Source: Gammaproteobacteria bacterium (GTDB lineage: Bacteria > Pseudomonadota > Gammaproteobacteria > PS1 > Pseudothioglobaceae). Taken from it: DNA of 5,585 nucleotides. Each line of letters starts with the position of its first letter. Position 1 is the first letter of the stretch. Both the position numbers and the translations under genes were made by a program. Shown here piece after piece: positions 1 to 5,585 of this stretch. The notes below the pieces were generated by a model. That model was not told the origin of the DNA. It ran no database searches and saw nothing but the letters and a program-made list of their open reading frames with translations. The stretch lies in the NCBI GenBank assembly GCA_024280535.1, contig JAJRPY010000069.1, positions 1-5,585 on the forward strand, read 5' to 3'.

Positions 1-622
1 TGGATTGGCCTTGTTCTAGCAGTTGTCTGTAGCCTATGCCTAGGTTGAGGGTGGCGCGGCGGGCGCCTTGGTTTTCGACTGAGTGGAATTGGCCTTGGAA
101 GAAAGTGACGTTTTGGCTGTTTTTGTTTAAAGAAGTGATAGGTTGGATGGTTTTTATATTGTAGTTGGGGGATTGGGAAGTGATGCCGGTGATGCTGATT
201 TTGCTACGACCACTGCCGAATTGGTTGGCGAAAGAGTTGGCTTGGGTGTTGATGTAGCCTTCGGTGGTGTTGATGGCTTTGCTTTTGGCTTTGTTGGTTA
301 GGTCGGTGGTGATTTTGTTGCTGAGTTGGTTGCTGTTTTCGGCGTTAGTGCCGTCTAGGGAAGTGCGAATGGAGGAGAGTATTTCTGTGAAGAAAGTGCC
401 GAAACTGCCCTCTTCTCTTTTAGCAGGCTGGAGGGTGGTGTATGATTGGTTTAGGTTTAGGTAGCCTGTTTTGTTGAAATCACTGGCGGAGGTGATGTTT
501 AGGGAGAGGGTTAGAATACCAAAAACTAAGAAATGTTTAAGTTTGGTGAGTGTACTAGAAAAAATGCGGCTGATTTGTTGAATGATGTTAGCTTTAATGA
601 TGGTTCGTAATTGTGCTTTCAT
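1..622 (-). CDS. Inverse autotransporter (intimin/invasin-type) outer-membrane protein, N-terminal part
   Basis: Open from ATG at 622-620 to the window edge: 207 codons, 3' end missing. Residues 1-30 are polar and basic, then a hydrophobic core (about 31-43, FLVFGILTLSLNI) ends at a likely signal peptidase site near TSA/SD (residue 46). This resembles the extended signal peptides of type V secretion proteins. Residues 50-125 form a polar Asn/Thr-rich linker. From about 126 the sequence matches the start of the inverse autotransporter beta-domain: ANSFANQFGSGRSKISITG, then a hydrophobic/polar alternating strand pattern, then RRATLNLGIGYRQLLEQ. The family inserts a beta-barrel in the outer membrane and exports a C-terminal Ig-like adhesive passenger, which would lie beyond position 1. 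Codons end mostly in C (AAC, ACC, GGC, ATC), unlike acnB, which suggests a different history. No strong ribosome binding site is visible. The family assignment is from recall of motifs and is fairly secure. Confidence 0.82.
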   Translation of the reverse strand, partial: MKAQLRTIIKANIIQQISRIFSSTLTKLKHFLVFGILTLSLNITSASDFNKTGYLNLNQSYTTLQPAKREEGSFGTFFTEILSSIRTSLDGTNAENSNQLSNKITTDLTNKAKSKAINTTEGYINTQANSFANQFGSGRSKISITGITSQSPNYNIKTIQPITSLNKNSQNVTFFQGQFHSVENQGARRATLNLGIGYRQLLEQGQS

Positions 623-658
623 AATCTTGGACTTTAAAATAAAAATAACTAATTAATT

Positions 659-664
659 ATTATA
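659..664 (-). promoter_or_regulatory. Candidate -10 box of the inverse autotransporter gene
   Basis: A perfect TATAAT reads on the minus strand from 664 to 659, about 37 bases before the ATG at 622, giving a leader of roughly 30 nt. The -35 match is poor: TTGAAA at 691-686 would leave a 21-base spacer, and the correctly spaced hexamer is AATAAG. A weak -35 element would fit a promoter that needs an activator, but this is inference. Confidence 0.45.
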
Positions 665-676
665 CCTAATTTAGGT
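664..676. promoter_or_regulatory. 13-base perfect palindrome, possible operator
   Basis: ACCTAA-T-TTAGGT is a perfect inverted repeat with a one-base centre. It abuts the minus-strand TATAAT of the autotransporter gene and occupies its -10/-35 spacer, where a bound dimeric regulator would block or modulate polymerase. It lies about 108 bases upstream of acnB, so it could affect both divergent genes. No regulator is identified, and short AT-rich palindromes also arise by chance. Confidence 0.35.
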
Positions 677-783
677 GTATACTTATTTCAACTCTTTCCT
701 GTATATAAAGTTGACGCTTTTTTTGATTTTTTCAATCGGTTGTTTGTAAAAATGATAAAATTACAGCCTTTATCATTCAATAT

Positions 784-3363
784 TTGAAAATTCTCATTGT
801 GAAATCAGACTACCTTGCCCATATTAAAACGCGCAAACAAAATAATTTGCCACCACTTGCACTCAACGCTCAACAAACACAATCAATTGTGACGCATTTA
901 ATGGCGGCTGATGATGATGATTTTTATCTGGACTTATTGACGCATCGTGTGCCGCCTGGTGTGGATGAGGCGGCGTATGTTAAGGGGAGTTTTTTAGCTA
1001 GCGTTGCTAAAGGGGAACAGTTTTGTCAGGCTATTAGCCAACAACGCGCTACTTTTTTGCTAGGTACGATGATGGGTGGCTATAATATTAATCCGTTAAT
1101 TGACTTATTAGCCTTAGATGAAACGGCGCAAATGGCACAACAAGCACTTTCTAAAACTTTGCTTATTTATGAGGCTCATCAAACCATTATTGACAAATCT
1201 GCTAATAATAAATTTGCCCAAAATGTGGTTAATAATTGGGCAAATGCCGATTGGTTTACTAGTAAAAAGGCGCTGCCAGCTGATATTAAATTAACCGTGT
1301 TTCGTGTTGAGGGTGAGATTAATACGGATGATTTATCGCCAGCAACCGAGGCCTGGTCACGACCTGATATTCCTTTACATGCGCAATCAATGCTGGTTAA
1401 AAAAATGGAACATCCGCTAGAAACCATTAACCAACTGAAAGAAAAAGGCCTGCCACTGGCATTTGTTGGCGATGTGGTTGGCACGGGCTCTTCCAGAAAA
1501 TCGGCTATTAACTCGGTTTTATGGCATCTGGGTAATGATATTGATTACATTCCGAATAAGCGCGCAGGTGGTGTGATACTGGGTGGCAATATTGCGCCCA
1601 TTTTTTTTAATACAGCACAAGATTCTGGCGCATTGCCTATTGAATGCGATGTTAGCAAACTTAATATGGGTGATGAAATTACCATCCACCCTTATCAGGG
1701 AACCATTACCAATAGCCATGGCGATATAGTCTCAACTTTTAAACTTACGCCCACCACCCTGCCTGATGAAGTGCGTGCGGGTGGTAGAATTCCGCTTATT
1801 ATTGGTCGAGGTTTGACGGACAAAACGCGTCAAGCGTTAGATTTACCGATTAGTGATGTTTTTCTGCGTCCAGAAGATGCCCATCATAGCGAGGCTGGCT
1901 ATACGCTGGCGCAAAAGATTGTGGGTAAGGCGTGTGGTGTTGACGGCATTCGCCCAGGTACTTATTGTGAGCCGCGTATGAGTACGGTAGGCTCTCAAGA
2001 TACCACGGGCGCTATGACGCGTGATGAACTAAAAGAGTTAGCCTGTTTAGGGTTTTCTGCTGATTTGGTGATGCAAAGTTTTTGCCATACTGCCGCCTAT
2101 CCAAAACCGGTGGATTTAGATTTACAACACTCGCTGCCTGACTTTATGCAGTCTCGTGGTGGCGTTGCTTTAAAACCAGGTGATGGCATTATTCACTCAT
2201 GGCTTAATCGTATGCTATTGCCTGATACAGTCGGCACAGGTGGGGATTCGCATACCCGATTTCCAATTGGCATCAGTTTTCCAGCGGGCTCTGGGCTGGT
2301 GGCTTTTGGCGCTTCAATTGGGGTGTTGCCGCTTGATATGCCTGAATCGGTTTTGGTGCGTTTTAGTGGCACTATGCAAGAAGGCATCACCCTGCGTGAT
2401 TTGGTAAATGCTATTCCGTATGCTGCCATTCAACAAGGCTTACTGACGGTTGAAAAATCCAATAAGAAAAACATATTTTCAGGTCGGATTTTGGAGATTG
2501 AGGGCTTGGAAGAGCTTAACATCGAGCAGGCTTTTGAACTAACGGATGCCTCTGCTGAACGCTCAGCCAATGGTTGCACCATCAAACTTAACAAAGCACC
2601 TATTGCACGATATTTACATTCTAATATTGCCCTATTGTCCTCAATGATAGCGACTGGTTATGAAGACAAAAAAACCATTGCACAACGCATTATTGCCATG
2701 AAAAAATGGCTGGATGCGCCCGAATTATTAGCAGCGGATGCGCACTGTGACTATGCGGCAGTGATTGACATTAATTTAAACGATATTAAAGAGCCAATTT
2801 TGGCTTGTCCGAATGATCCTGATGATGTTAAAACTTTGTCAGAGGTGGCTAATACCCCTATTGACGAAGTGTTTATTGGTTCGTGTATGACGAATATTGG
2901 TCATTTTAGGGCAGTGGCTCAATTGCTTGACAATCAGTCCGACTTGCCAACTGAATTATGGATTGCACCGCCCACTCGTATGGACGAAAAACAACTTAAA
3001 CAAGAAGGTATTTATGCGGTTTTTGATCGCCTGACCCAGCATACAGAGATTCCGGGTTGTTCGCTGTGTATGGGCAACCAAGCGCGCGTTAAAGACAATG
3101 CCACTGTGATTTCCACCTCAACACGCAACTTCCCCAATCGCTTGGGCAACGAGGCTGATGTATATTTATCTTCTGCCGAAGTGGCTGCTGTGGCGGCAAA
3201 ATTAGGACGCATTCCAACCATTGATGAATATTTAAACGCCATGCAAGCAATGACGCCGGCACTTAATGAGATTTACCAAACCTTAAATTTTGATCAAATT
3301 TCATCTTATCAGGATGCCGTTGGGCATATTGCATTGGACACTATTTTAAAACCATCGCAATAG
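784..3363 (+). CDS. acnB: Aconitate hydratase B (bifunctional aconitase / 2-methylisocitrate dehydratase)
   Basis: 859 residues, close to the 865 of E. coli AcnB, covering the whole family. It interconverts citrate and isocitrate through cis-aconitate in the cytoplasmic TCA cycle; AcnB enzymes commonly also act on 2-methylisocitrate. The AcnB-specific order is clear: N-terminal HEAT-like domain (about 1-160, with LLTHRVPPGVDEAAYVK near 51-67), swivel domain with GTGSSRKSA (233-241), then the catalytic domains with TGGDSHTRFP (485-494). The [4Fe-4S] ligands are C701 (GSCMTN), C759 and C762 (GCSLCMGN). The active-site STRNFPNR is at 779-786. The start is uncertain: no ATG is available after the in-frame stop at 724. 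TTG at 784 gives the longest form; GTG at 799 gives MKSDYLAHIKTRKQ, which fits the family N-terminus better. Neither has a clear Shine-Dalgarno. The gene stands alone, with a terminator 88 bases downstream. Confidence 0.98.
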   Translation: MKILIVKSDYLAHIKTRKQNNLPPLALNAQQTQSIVTHLMAADDDDFYLDLLTHRVPPGVDEAAYVKGSFLASVAKGEQFCQAISQQRATFLLGTMMGGYNINPLIDLLALDETAQMAQQALSKTLLIYEAHQTIIDKSANNKFAQNVVNNWANADWFTSKKALPADIKLTVFRVEGEINTDDLSPATEAWSRPDIPLHAQSMLVKKMEHPLETINQLKEKGLPLAFVGDVVGTGSSRKSAINSVLWHLGNDIDYIPNKRAGGVILGGNIAPIFFNTAQDSGALPIECDVSKLNMGDEITIHPYQGTITNSHGDIVSTFKLTPTTLPDEVRAGGRIPLIIGRGLTDKTRQALDLPISDVFLRPEDAHHSEAGYTLAQKIVGKACGVDGIRPGTYCEPRMSTVGSQDTTGAMTRDELKELACLGFSADLVMQSFCHTAAYPKPVDLDLQHSLPDFMQSRGGVALKPGDGIIHSWLNRMLLPDTVGTGGDSHTRFPIGISFPAGSGLVAFGASIGVLPLDMPESVLVRFSGTMQEGITLRDLVNAIPYAAIQQGLLTVEKSNKKNIFSGRILEIEGLEELNIEQAFELTDASAERSANGCTIKLNKAPIARYLHSNIALLSSMIATGYEDKKTIAQRIIAMKKWLDAPELLAADAHCDYAAVIDINLNDIKEPILACPNDPDDVKTLSEVANTPIDEVFIGSCMTNIGHFRAVAQLLDNQSDLPTELWIAPPTRMDEKQLKQEGIYAVFDRLTQHTEIPGCSLCMGNQARVKDNATVISTSTRNFPNRLGNEADVYLSSAEVAAVAAKLGRIPTIDEYLNAMQAMTPALNEIYQTLNFDQISSYQDAVGHIALDTILKPSQ

Positions 3364-3451
3364 CCCATCCCAATTGCTAAAATAGCGCTTTTTACTCTTT
3401 GAGCTGCGCTAGATTAATGCAATGGTCTTATAACTAAATTCATTGGACGAT

Positions 3452-3479
3452 AAAAAAGCCACTTTTCGGTGGCTTTTTT
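3452..3479. terminator. Bidirectional rho-independent terminator between acnB and the rpmB operon
   Basis: An 11-bp perfect stem (AAAAAAGCCAC at 3452-3462 with GTGGCTTTTTT at 3469-3479) encloses the 6-base loop TTTTCG. A six-T tract follows the GC-rich stem on each strand. It therefore ends acnB transcription on the plus strand and the small-protein/ribosomal transcript on the minus strand, the two converging here. Confidence 0.92.
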
Positions 3480-3497
3480 ATTAAGAAATACAACAAA

Positions 3498-3617
3498 TTA
3501 TGCCGATTTTTTTCTATTATCTTTAATTGTTTCAAACATAAAATCAAGATGCAATTCAATCTTATCTAAAAGTTTATGTGCCTTTTTTATTAGTTTTTGC
3601 TTCTCATTGTTTTTCAT
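3498..3617 (-). CDS. Small basic helical protein of 39 residues, unknown function
   Basis: ATG at 3617-3615 to TAA at 3500-3498. The start has a strong purine-rich ribosome binding site (CTGGAGAGGG) 3-12 bases upstream, the best in the window, which is the main reason to call this gene real. The product begins MKNNEKQKLIKKAHKLLDK and ends in a KDNRKKSA tail. Heptad-like spacing of Leu/Ile/Phe suggests one amphipathic helix; there is no signal peptide or membrane segment. It is Lys-rich with no Cys. It lies 60 bases after the 106-residue unknown gene on the same strand and 19 bases before the shared terminator, so it is the last gene of the rpmB transcript or has its own promoter. I do not recognise the family. 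Confidence 0.65.
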   Translation of the reverse strand: MKNNEKQKLIKKAHKLLDKIELHLDFMFETIKDNRKKSA

Positions 3618-3637
3618 CACCCTCTCCAGTTTTTTTT

Positions 3638-3667
3638 ATAATACCACTATACTATAACTAATGTCAT
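3638..3667 (-). promoter_or_regulatory. Candidate promoter of the 39-residue small gene
   Basis: On the minus strand, ATGACA (3667-3662; 5 of 6 to TTGACA) and TATTAT (3643-3638; 5 of 6 to TATAAT) are 18 bases apart. The predicted transcript would start about 13 bases before the ribosome binding site. The region is very AT-rich, so chance matches are likely and read-through from rpmB remains possible. Confidence 0.35.
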
Positions 3668-3677
3668 TATATACCTT

Positions 3678-3998
3678 TTAATATTCTGCGTGCCGCTTTA
3701 ATTCTAACATCAATACTTCTATTTCTTTTTGGTCTTGCTGCTTGATGGCTTGCGCCATTCTTTCCATAATTACAACACATTGAGAGGCGTTAATAGACAT
3801 ATTAATTTCAGAATGATTATCCTTTGCAATTAATTTTAAAATTGCATTCAATCCATTCAAGTGCAATATTAAATCTTCAATTGATGGATCAATATTGTTT
3901 AATTCAGCAACCGTTAATCCATATTTTTCTGCTGGGACAATAAACGATTTCCAAATAATAGAAATAATACGTTGATATAAACCTGCTGTATCGTCCAT
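3678..3998 (-). CDS. Conserved-looking 106-residue protein of unknown function, coupled to rpmG
   Basis: ATG at 3998-3996 to TAA at 3680-3678. The start shares one base with the rpmG stop codon (TAATG), and there is no separate Shine-Dalgarno, so translation probably re-initiates after L33. The product is soluble and mostly helical, with no signal peptide or membrane segment. An N-terminal half (about 1-60: LYQRIISIIWKSFIVPAEKYG, then IEDLILHLNGLNAILKLIAK) is followed by a second helical half (about 68-106: INASQCVVIMERMAQAIKQQ, then KEIEVLMLELKRHAEY). The single Cys is in the middle of the second half. I do not recognise the family and see no catalytic motif. The tight overlap suggests it is made with the L28/L33 pair, but a ribosome-related role is only a guess. 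Confidence 0.8.
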   Translation of the reverse strand: MDDTAGLYQRIISIIWKSFIVPAEKYGLTVAELNNIDPSIEDLILHLNGLNAILKLIAKDNHSEINMSINASQCVVIMERMAQAIKQQDQKEIEVLMLELKRHAEY

Positions 3999-4153
3999 TA
4001 CTTAATTTTGGCTTCCTTATACATCACATGTTGGCGAACAACGGGATCAAACTTTTTAACTTCGATCTTTTCTGGGTGCAAGCGTTTGTTCTTGGTGGTG
4101 GTGTAAAAATGACCTGTTTTAGCGGATGATACTAATTTAATTTTTTCTCTCAT
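3998..4153 (-). CDS. rpmG: 50S ribosomal protein L33
   Basis: 51 residues starting [20 protein letters not shown], with [17 protein letters not shown] at the C-terminus: nearly the E. coli L33 sequence minus its first four residues. It is the cysteine-free (zinc-independent) form. L33 binds 23S rRNA in the large subunit near the E site. The start ATG at 4153-4151 is preceded by AGGAG six bases away, and this Shine-Dalgarno overlaps the TAG stop of rpmB, so the two genes are closely linked in translation (9 bases apart). Its own stop overlaps the next gene's start. The rpmB-rpmG order is the standard one in gammaproteobacteria. Confidence 0.98.
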   Translation of the reverse strand: MREKIKLVSSAKTGHFYTTTKNKRLHPEKIEVKKFDPVVRQHVMYKEAKIK

Positions 4154-4162
4154 AATTTACTC

Positions 4163-4399
4163 CTAAACTTTTTCGCCGCGTGCGCGGATTTCTTTAAGGA
4201 CAACGTCAATACCTTTTTTATCAACGATGCGTAAGCCCTTAGCAGTTAGCTTGAGCTTGACAAAACGATTTTCACTGTCCACCCAAAAACGATGTGTGTG
4301 GAGATTTGGATAAAAACGACGACGCGTTCTATTGTTTGCATGTGATACATTATTACCACTAATTGGTCGCTTGCCAGTTACTTGACATATCTTTGCCAT
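4163..4399 (-). CDS. rpmB: 50S ribosomal protein L28
   Basis: 78 residues, the same length as E. coli L28. Family hallmarks are [19 protein letters not shown] (5-23), the basic [17 protein letters not shown] stretch (24-40) and the C-terminal [18 protein letters not shown]28 is part of the large ribosomal subunit. It is the first gene of the minus-strand operon rpmB-rpmG-unknown(-small protein). The ATG at 4399-4397 has AGG seven bases upstream, and a strong sigma-70-like promoter lies just upstream. There is only one Cys, so no zinc-binding set is present. Nothing unusual otherwise. Confidence 0.98.
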   Translation of the reverse strand: MAKICQVTGKRPISGNNVSHANNRTRRRFYPNLHTHRFWVDSENRFVKLKLTAKGLRIVDKKGIDVVLKEIRARGEKV

Positions 4400-4431
4400 T
4401 GTTCTACCTGCTAAAAATCTAAAAGAAACAG

Positions 4432-4459
4432 ATTATACTTAAAAAAAATTAACATTCAA
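4432..4459 (-). promoter_or_regulatory. Promoter of the rpmB-rpmG operon
   Basis: Minus strand: -35 TTGAAT (4459-4454; 4 of 6) and a perfect -10 TATAAT (4437-4432), spacer 16 bases with a T-run. Predicted start near 4425 leaves a leader of about 25 nt to the rpmB ATG. It is divergent from the tRNA-Ser promoter, with their -35 boxes 22 bases apart. Confidence 0.7.
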
Positions 4460-4481
4460 CGTTATATTTATAAAAAACCTA

Positions 4482-4510
4482 TTTACTATTACCCAAAGTA
4501 ACTGTATCAT
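4482..4510 (+). promoter_or_regulatory. Promoter of tRNA-Ser(UGA)
   Basis: TTTACT (4482-4487; 4 of 6 to TTGACA) and TATCAT (4505-4510; 5 of 6 to TATAAT) with an ideal 17-base spacer. The predicted start near 4517 is only a few bases before the tRNA 5' end at 4521, so a very short 5' leader is expected. Confidence 0.55.
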
Positions 4511-4520
4511 ACACTGCTTC

Positions 4521-4610
4521 GGAGGGATGGCAGAGCGGCTGAATGCACTGGTCTTGAAAACCAGCAAGGATTAATCTCCTTCCAGGGTTCAAATCCCTGT
4601 CCCTCCACCA
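4521..4610 (+). tRNA. tRNA-Ser, anticodon TGA (reads UCA and other UCN codons), CCA encoded
   Basis: A 90-base class II tRNA. The acceptor stem GGAGGGA (4521-4527) pairs fully with TCCCTCC (4600-4606); discriminator A4607 and CCA follow. The anticodon stem CTGGT/ACCAG encloses CTTGAAA, giving anticodon TGA. A long variable arm (AAGGA-TTAATC-TCCTT) marks a serine tRNA, and the T arm is CAGGG-TTCAAAT-CCCTG. The discriminator is A, where E. coli serine tRNAs carry G. Its 3' end borders integrase remnants, so it is the likely attachment site of a genomic island; the gene itself appears intact. Confidence 0.96.
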
Positions 4611-4710
4611 TATTTGGTTTTTACACCACCCAAAAAACCCTTAAAGTCTTATTATAAAAGCATTTAACTACTTTATAAGATTTTACCGTGTCTCATACAA
4701 AATCACTAAA

Positions 4711-4723
4711 TATACTCGTCAAA
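4711..4723 (+). repeat. 13-base direct repeat, copy 1, overlapping a small hairpin
   Basis: TATACTCGTCAAA matches copy 2 at 4761-4773 in 12 of 13 positions, 50 bases apart start to start. Copy 1 also forms part of a hairpin, TACTCGT (4713-4719), loop CAA, ACGAGTA (4723-4729). The placement between the tRNA 3' end and the integrase remnant suits arm-type binding sites for the recombinase, or an operator of its gene. The function is inferred from position only. Confidence 0.45.
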
Positions 4724-4760
4724 CGAGTACAAATTTTCATAATCCAAAAAACTTATTTTT

Positions 4761-4773
4761 TATACTCATCAAA
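4761..4773 (+). repeat. 13-base direct repeat, copy 2, just upstream of the integrase remnant
   Basis: TATACTCATCAAA differs from copy 1 by one base (G to A). It ends six bases before the GTG where recognisable integrase sequence begins. It lacks the inverted half found next to copy 1. Confidence 0.45.
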
Positions 4774-4779
4774 TCCACA

Positions 4780-5371
4780 GTGCTTACTAATACCGCAGTT
4801 AAGAGCCTAAAACATAAAACCCAACTTTATAGAGTGCTAGACTTTGGCGGTTTATATATTGAAGTAAAGCCAAATTATAAAAAAGTTTGGCGATATATAC
4901 TTTTAATAAAAAATCTAATATGCTAGAACTTGGCAACTATCCATTAGTTAGTTTAAAAGAAGCAAGAATAAAAAGAGATTTTTACCAAACTTTACTAATT
5001 GACAATATCAATCCAGCCCAACATAAAAAAGATGAAAAAATAAAATTAGCAGTTAAAGAACAAGTCAGTCAGACATTTAATTTTTATTTTGATGAATGGC
5101 TTAGTAAAAATAAGAATAATTGGAGTAATAAACACCTCAAAGAAATACCCAAACGAGCCAACAAGCACCCATTACCGCATATTGGCAATATGGCTATTAT
5201 TGATACTGACACACCCAAGATAATAGAAGTATTACGCAAAATTGAGCATTAGGATATATTGAAACCCTGCAAAAAATTAAGAATATTGCCAGTCAAGTTT
5301 TTGGTTATGCCGTAGGTATTGATTTAATTGAATATAATATTATGAATGAGATAAAATTGGATTATGAATAA
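4780..5371 (+). pseudogene. Degraded P4-type tyrosine recombinase (island integrase), frameshifted and truncated
   Basis: Three frames together give the N-terminal half of a P4-family integrase. Part A (4780-4896, GTG start) reads VLTNTAVKSLK, then GGLYIEVKPNYKKVWRY, the start of the arm-binding domain (DUF4102). The frame then breaks in a TATATA run at about 4894-4899; comparison with the family suggests about four bases lost. Part B (to the TAG at 5250-5252) continues YTFNKKSNMLELGNYPLVSLKEAR, then the core-binding domain with FDEWLSKNKNNWSNKH and VLRKIEH. A second shift, equal to one lost base, leads to part C (5252-5371): GYIETLQKIKNIASQVFGYA, then GIDLIEYN. The C-terminal catalytic domain with the Arg-His-Arg-Tyr residues is absent; the patatin gene begins instead. 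Location 170 bases after a tRNA 3' end and same orientation are typical for island integrases. It cannot be active. Confidence 0.87.
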
Positions 5372-5585
5372 TATAAAAGTACTATCATTAGATGGCGGTG
5401 GCGTTAAAGGATATTTAAGTGCTAAAATTTTAGCTAATCTCGAAAAAACATTGAATACAGAGGGTGGTGAAAATATTAATATTGGACAAAGGTTTGATTT
5501 GATTGTTGGCACTTCTACTGGCGGTATTATTGCTTGTGCTTTATCTATAGGAATATCTGCAGAAAATATATTTAAATTATATAAA
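5364..5585 (+). CDS. Patatin-like phospholipase (serine lipid acyl hydrolase), N-terminal part
   Basis: 74 codons from ATG at 5364-5366, open to the window end. It shows both N-terminal patatin signatures: the oxyanion-hole loop DGGGVKG (10-16) and the nucleophile elbow GTSTGG (49-54), with S51 as the expected catalytic serine. The catalytic Asp would lie downstream, outside the window. The family cleaves fatty acids from membrane phospholipids. There is no signal peptide, so it is probably cytoplasmic. Its start overlaps the last eight bases of the integrase remnant (ATGAATAA), and no clear Shine-Dalgarno precedes it. Base composition is AT-rich like the remnant and unlike acnB. Patatins of this short-N-terminus type occur as effectors of CBASS-type anti-phage systems, as toxins and as housekeeping lipases; the visible part cannot decide between these. 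Confidence 0.88.
   Translation, partial: MNNIKVLSLDGGGVKGYLSAKILANLEKTLNTEGGENINIGQRFDLIVGTSTGGIIACALSIGISAENIFKLYK

Noticed and set aside
264..464. Plus-strand open frame of 66 codons with a hydrophobic N-terminus
   Set aside because: It is antisense to the inverse autotransporter, whose minus-strand reading has clear family motifs; the Val/Leu-rich content comes from the G/T-rich strand.
704..716. TATAAA (704-709) and TTGACG (711-716) as acnB promoter elements
   Set aside because: Neither has a partner box at proper spacing: nothing resembling -35 lies 16-18 bases before TATAAA, and no -10 follows TTGACG. The acnB promoter is left uncalled.
723..736. TTGATTTTTTCAAT resembling an FNR box upstream of acnB
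   Set aside because: The half-site spacing is one base short of TTGAT-N4-ATCAA and the stretch is a T-run, so the resemblance is probably chance.
2180..2429. Overlapping open frames on both strands within acnB
   Set aside because: They lie in other frames of the conserved aconitase active-site region and have no start signals or family motifs.
3469..3657. Plus-strand 62-codon Phe/Ser-rich open frame
   Set aside because: It begins inside the terminator hairpin and is antisense to the 39-residue gene, which has a real ribosome binding site.
4616..4639. GGTTTTT / AAAAACC hairpin after the tRNA as a terminator
   Set aside because: The stem is mostly A-T, the loop is ten bases and no T-tract follows, so termination there is not supported.
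4887..5252. Independent 121-residue gene starting at TTG 4887
   Set aside because: It begins in the middle of integrase homology that continues from the frame before and into the frame after; it is the middle piece of a frameshifted pseudogene.
5324..5512. Minus-strand 62-codon open frame
   Set aside because: It is antisense to the patatin start, which shows both catalytic signatures, and has no recognisable features of its own.

Overview
The window looks like a low-GC gammaproteobacterial chromosome. The ribosomal proteins L28 and L33, aconitase B and tRNA-Ser(UGA) are all gammaproteobacterial in type. An AT-rich genome carrying an intimin/invasin-type inverse autotransporter next to sulfur-oxidiser-like housekeeping genes suggests the SUP05/Thioglobaceae group, perhaps a mussel-symbiont relative. 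That placement is an inference from gene style, not from a database search.

Layout. Positions 1-622 (minus strand) hold the N-terminal 207 codons of an inverse autotransporter: a long signal sequence, a linker and the beginning of the outer-membrane beta-domain. A 161-base divergent intergenic region (623-783) has a perfect TATAAT box for this gene next to a 13-base palindrome. acnB (784-3363, plus strand) encodes a complete aconitase B of the TCA cycle, with a non-ATG start. A bidirectional hairpin terminator (3452-3479) separates it from a convergent minus-strand ribosomal operon: rpmB (L28), rpmG (L33) and a 106-residue unknown protein coupled to rpmG by a TAATG overlap. A 39-residue small protein with a strong ribosome binding site, missed at ordinary length cut-offs, follows.

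Upstream of rpmB, back-to-back promoters serve the ribosomal operon and a plus-strand tRNA-Ser(UGA) gene (4521-4610). The tRNA marks a boundary: sequence after it is markedly AT-richer. It holds a degraded P4-type tyrosine integrase (4780-5371), with two frameshifts and no catalytic domain, followed by an overlapping intact-looking start of a patatin-like phospholipase (5364 to the window end). This is the usual left-end layout of a genomic island inserted in a tRNA 3' end, now immobilised.

The core genes (acnB, rpmB, rpmG, tRNA) are ordinary. The points of interest are the adhesin with its palindromic promoter, the two unknown small proteins after the L28/L33 genes, and the decayed island with a patatin lipase that may be a defence effector or a toxin-like enzyme.
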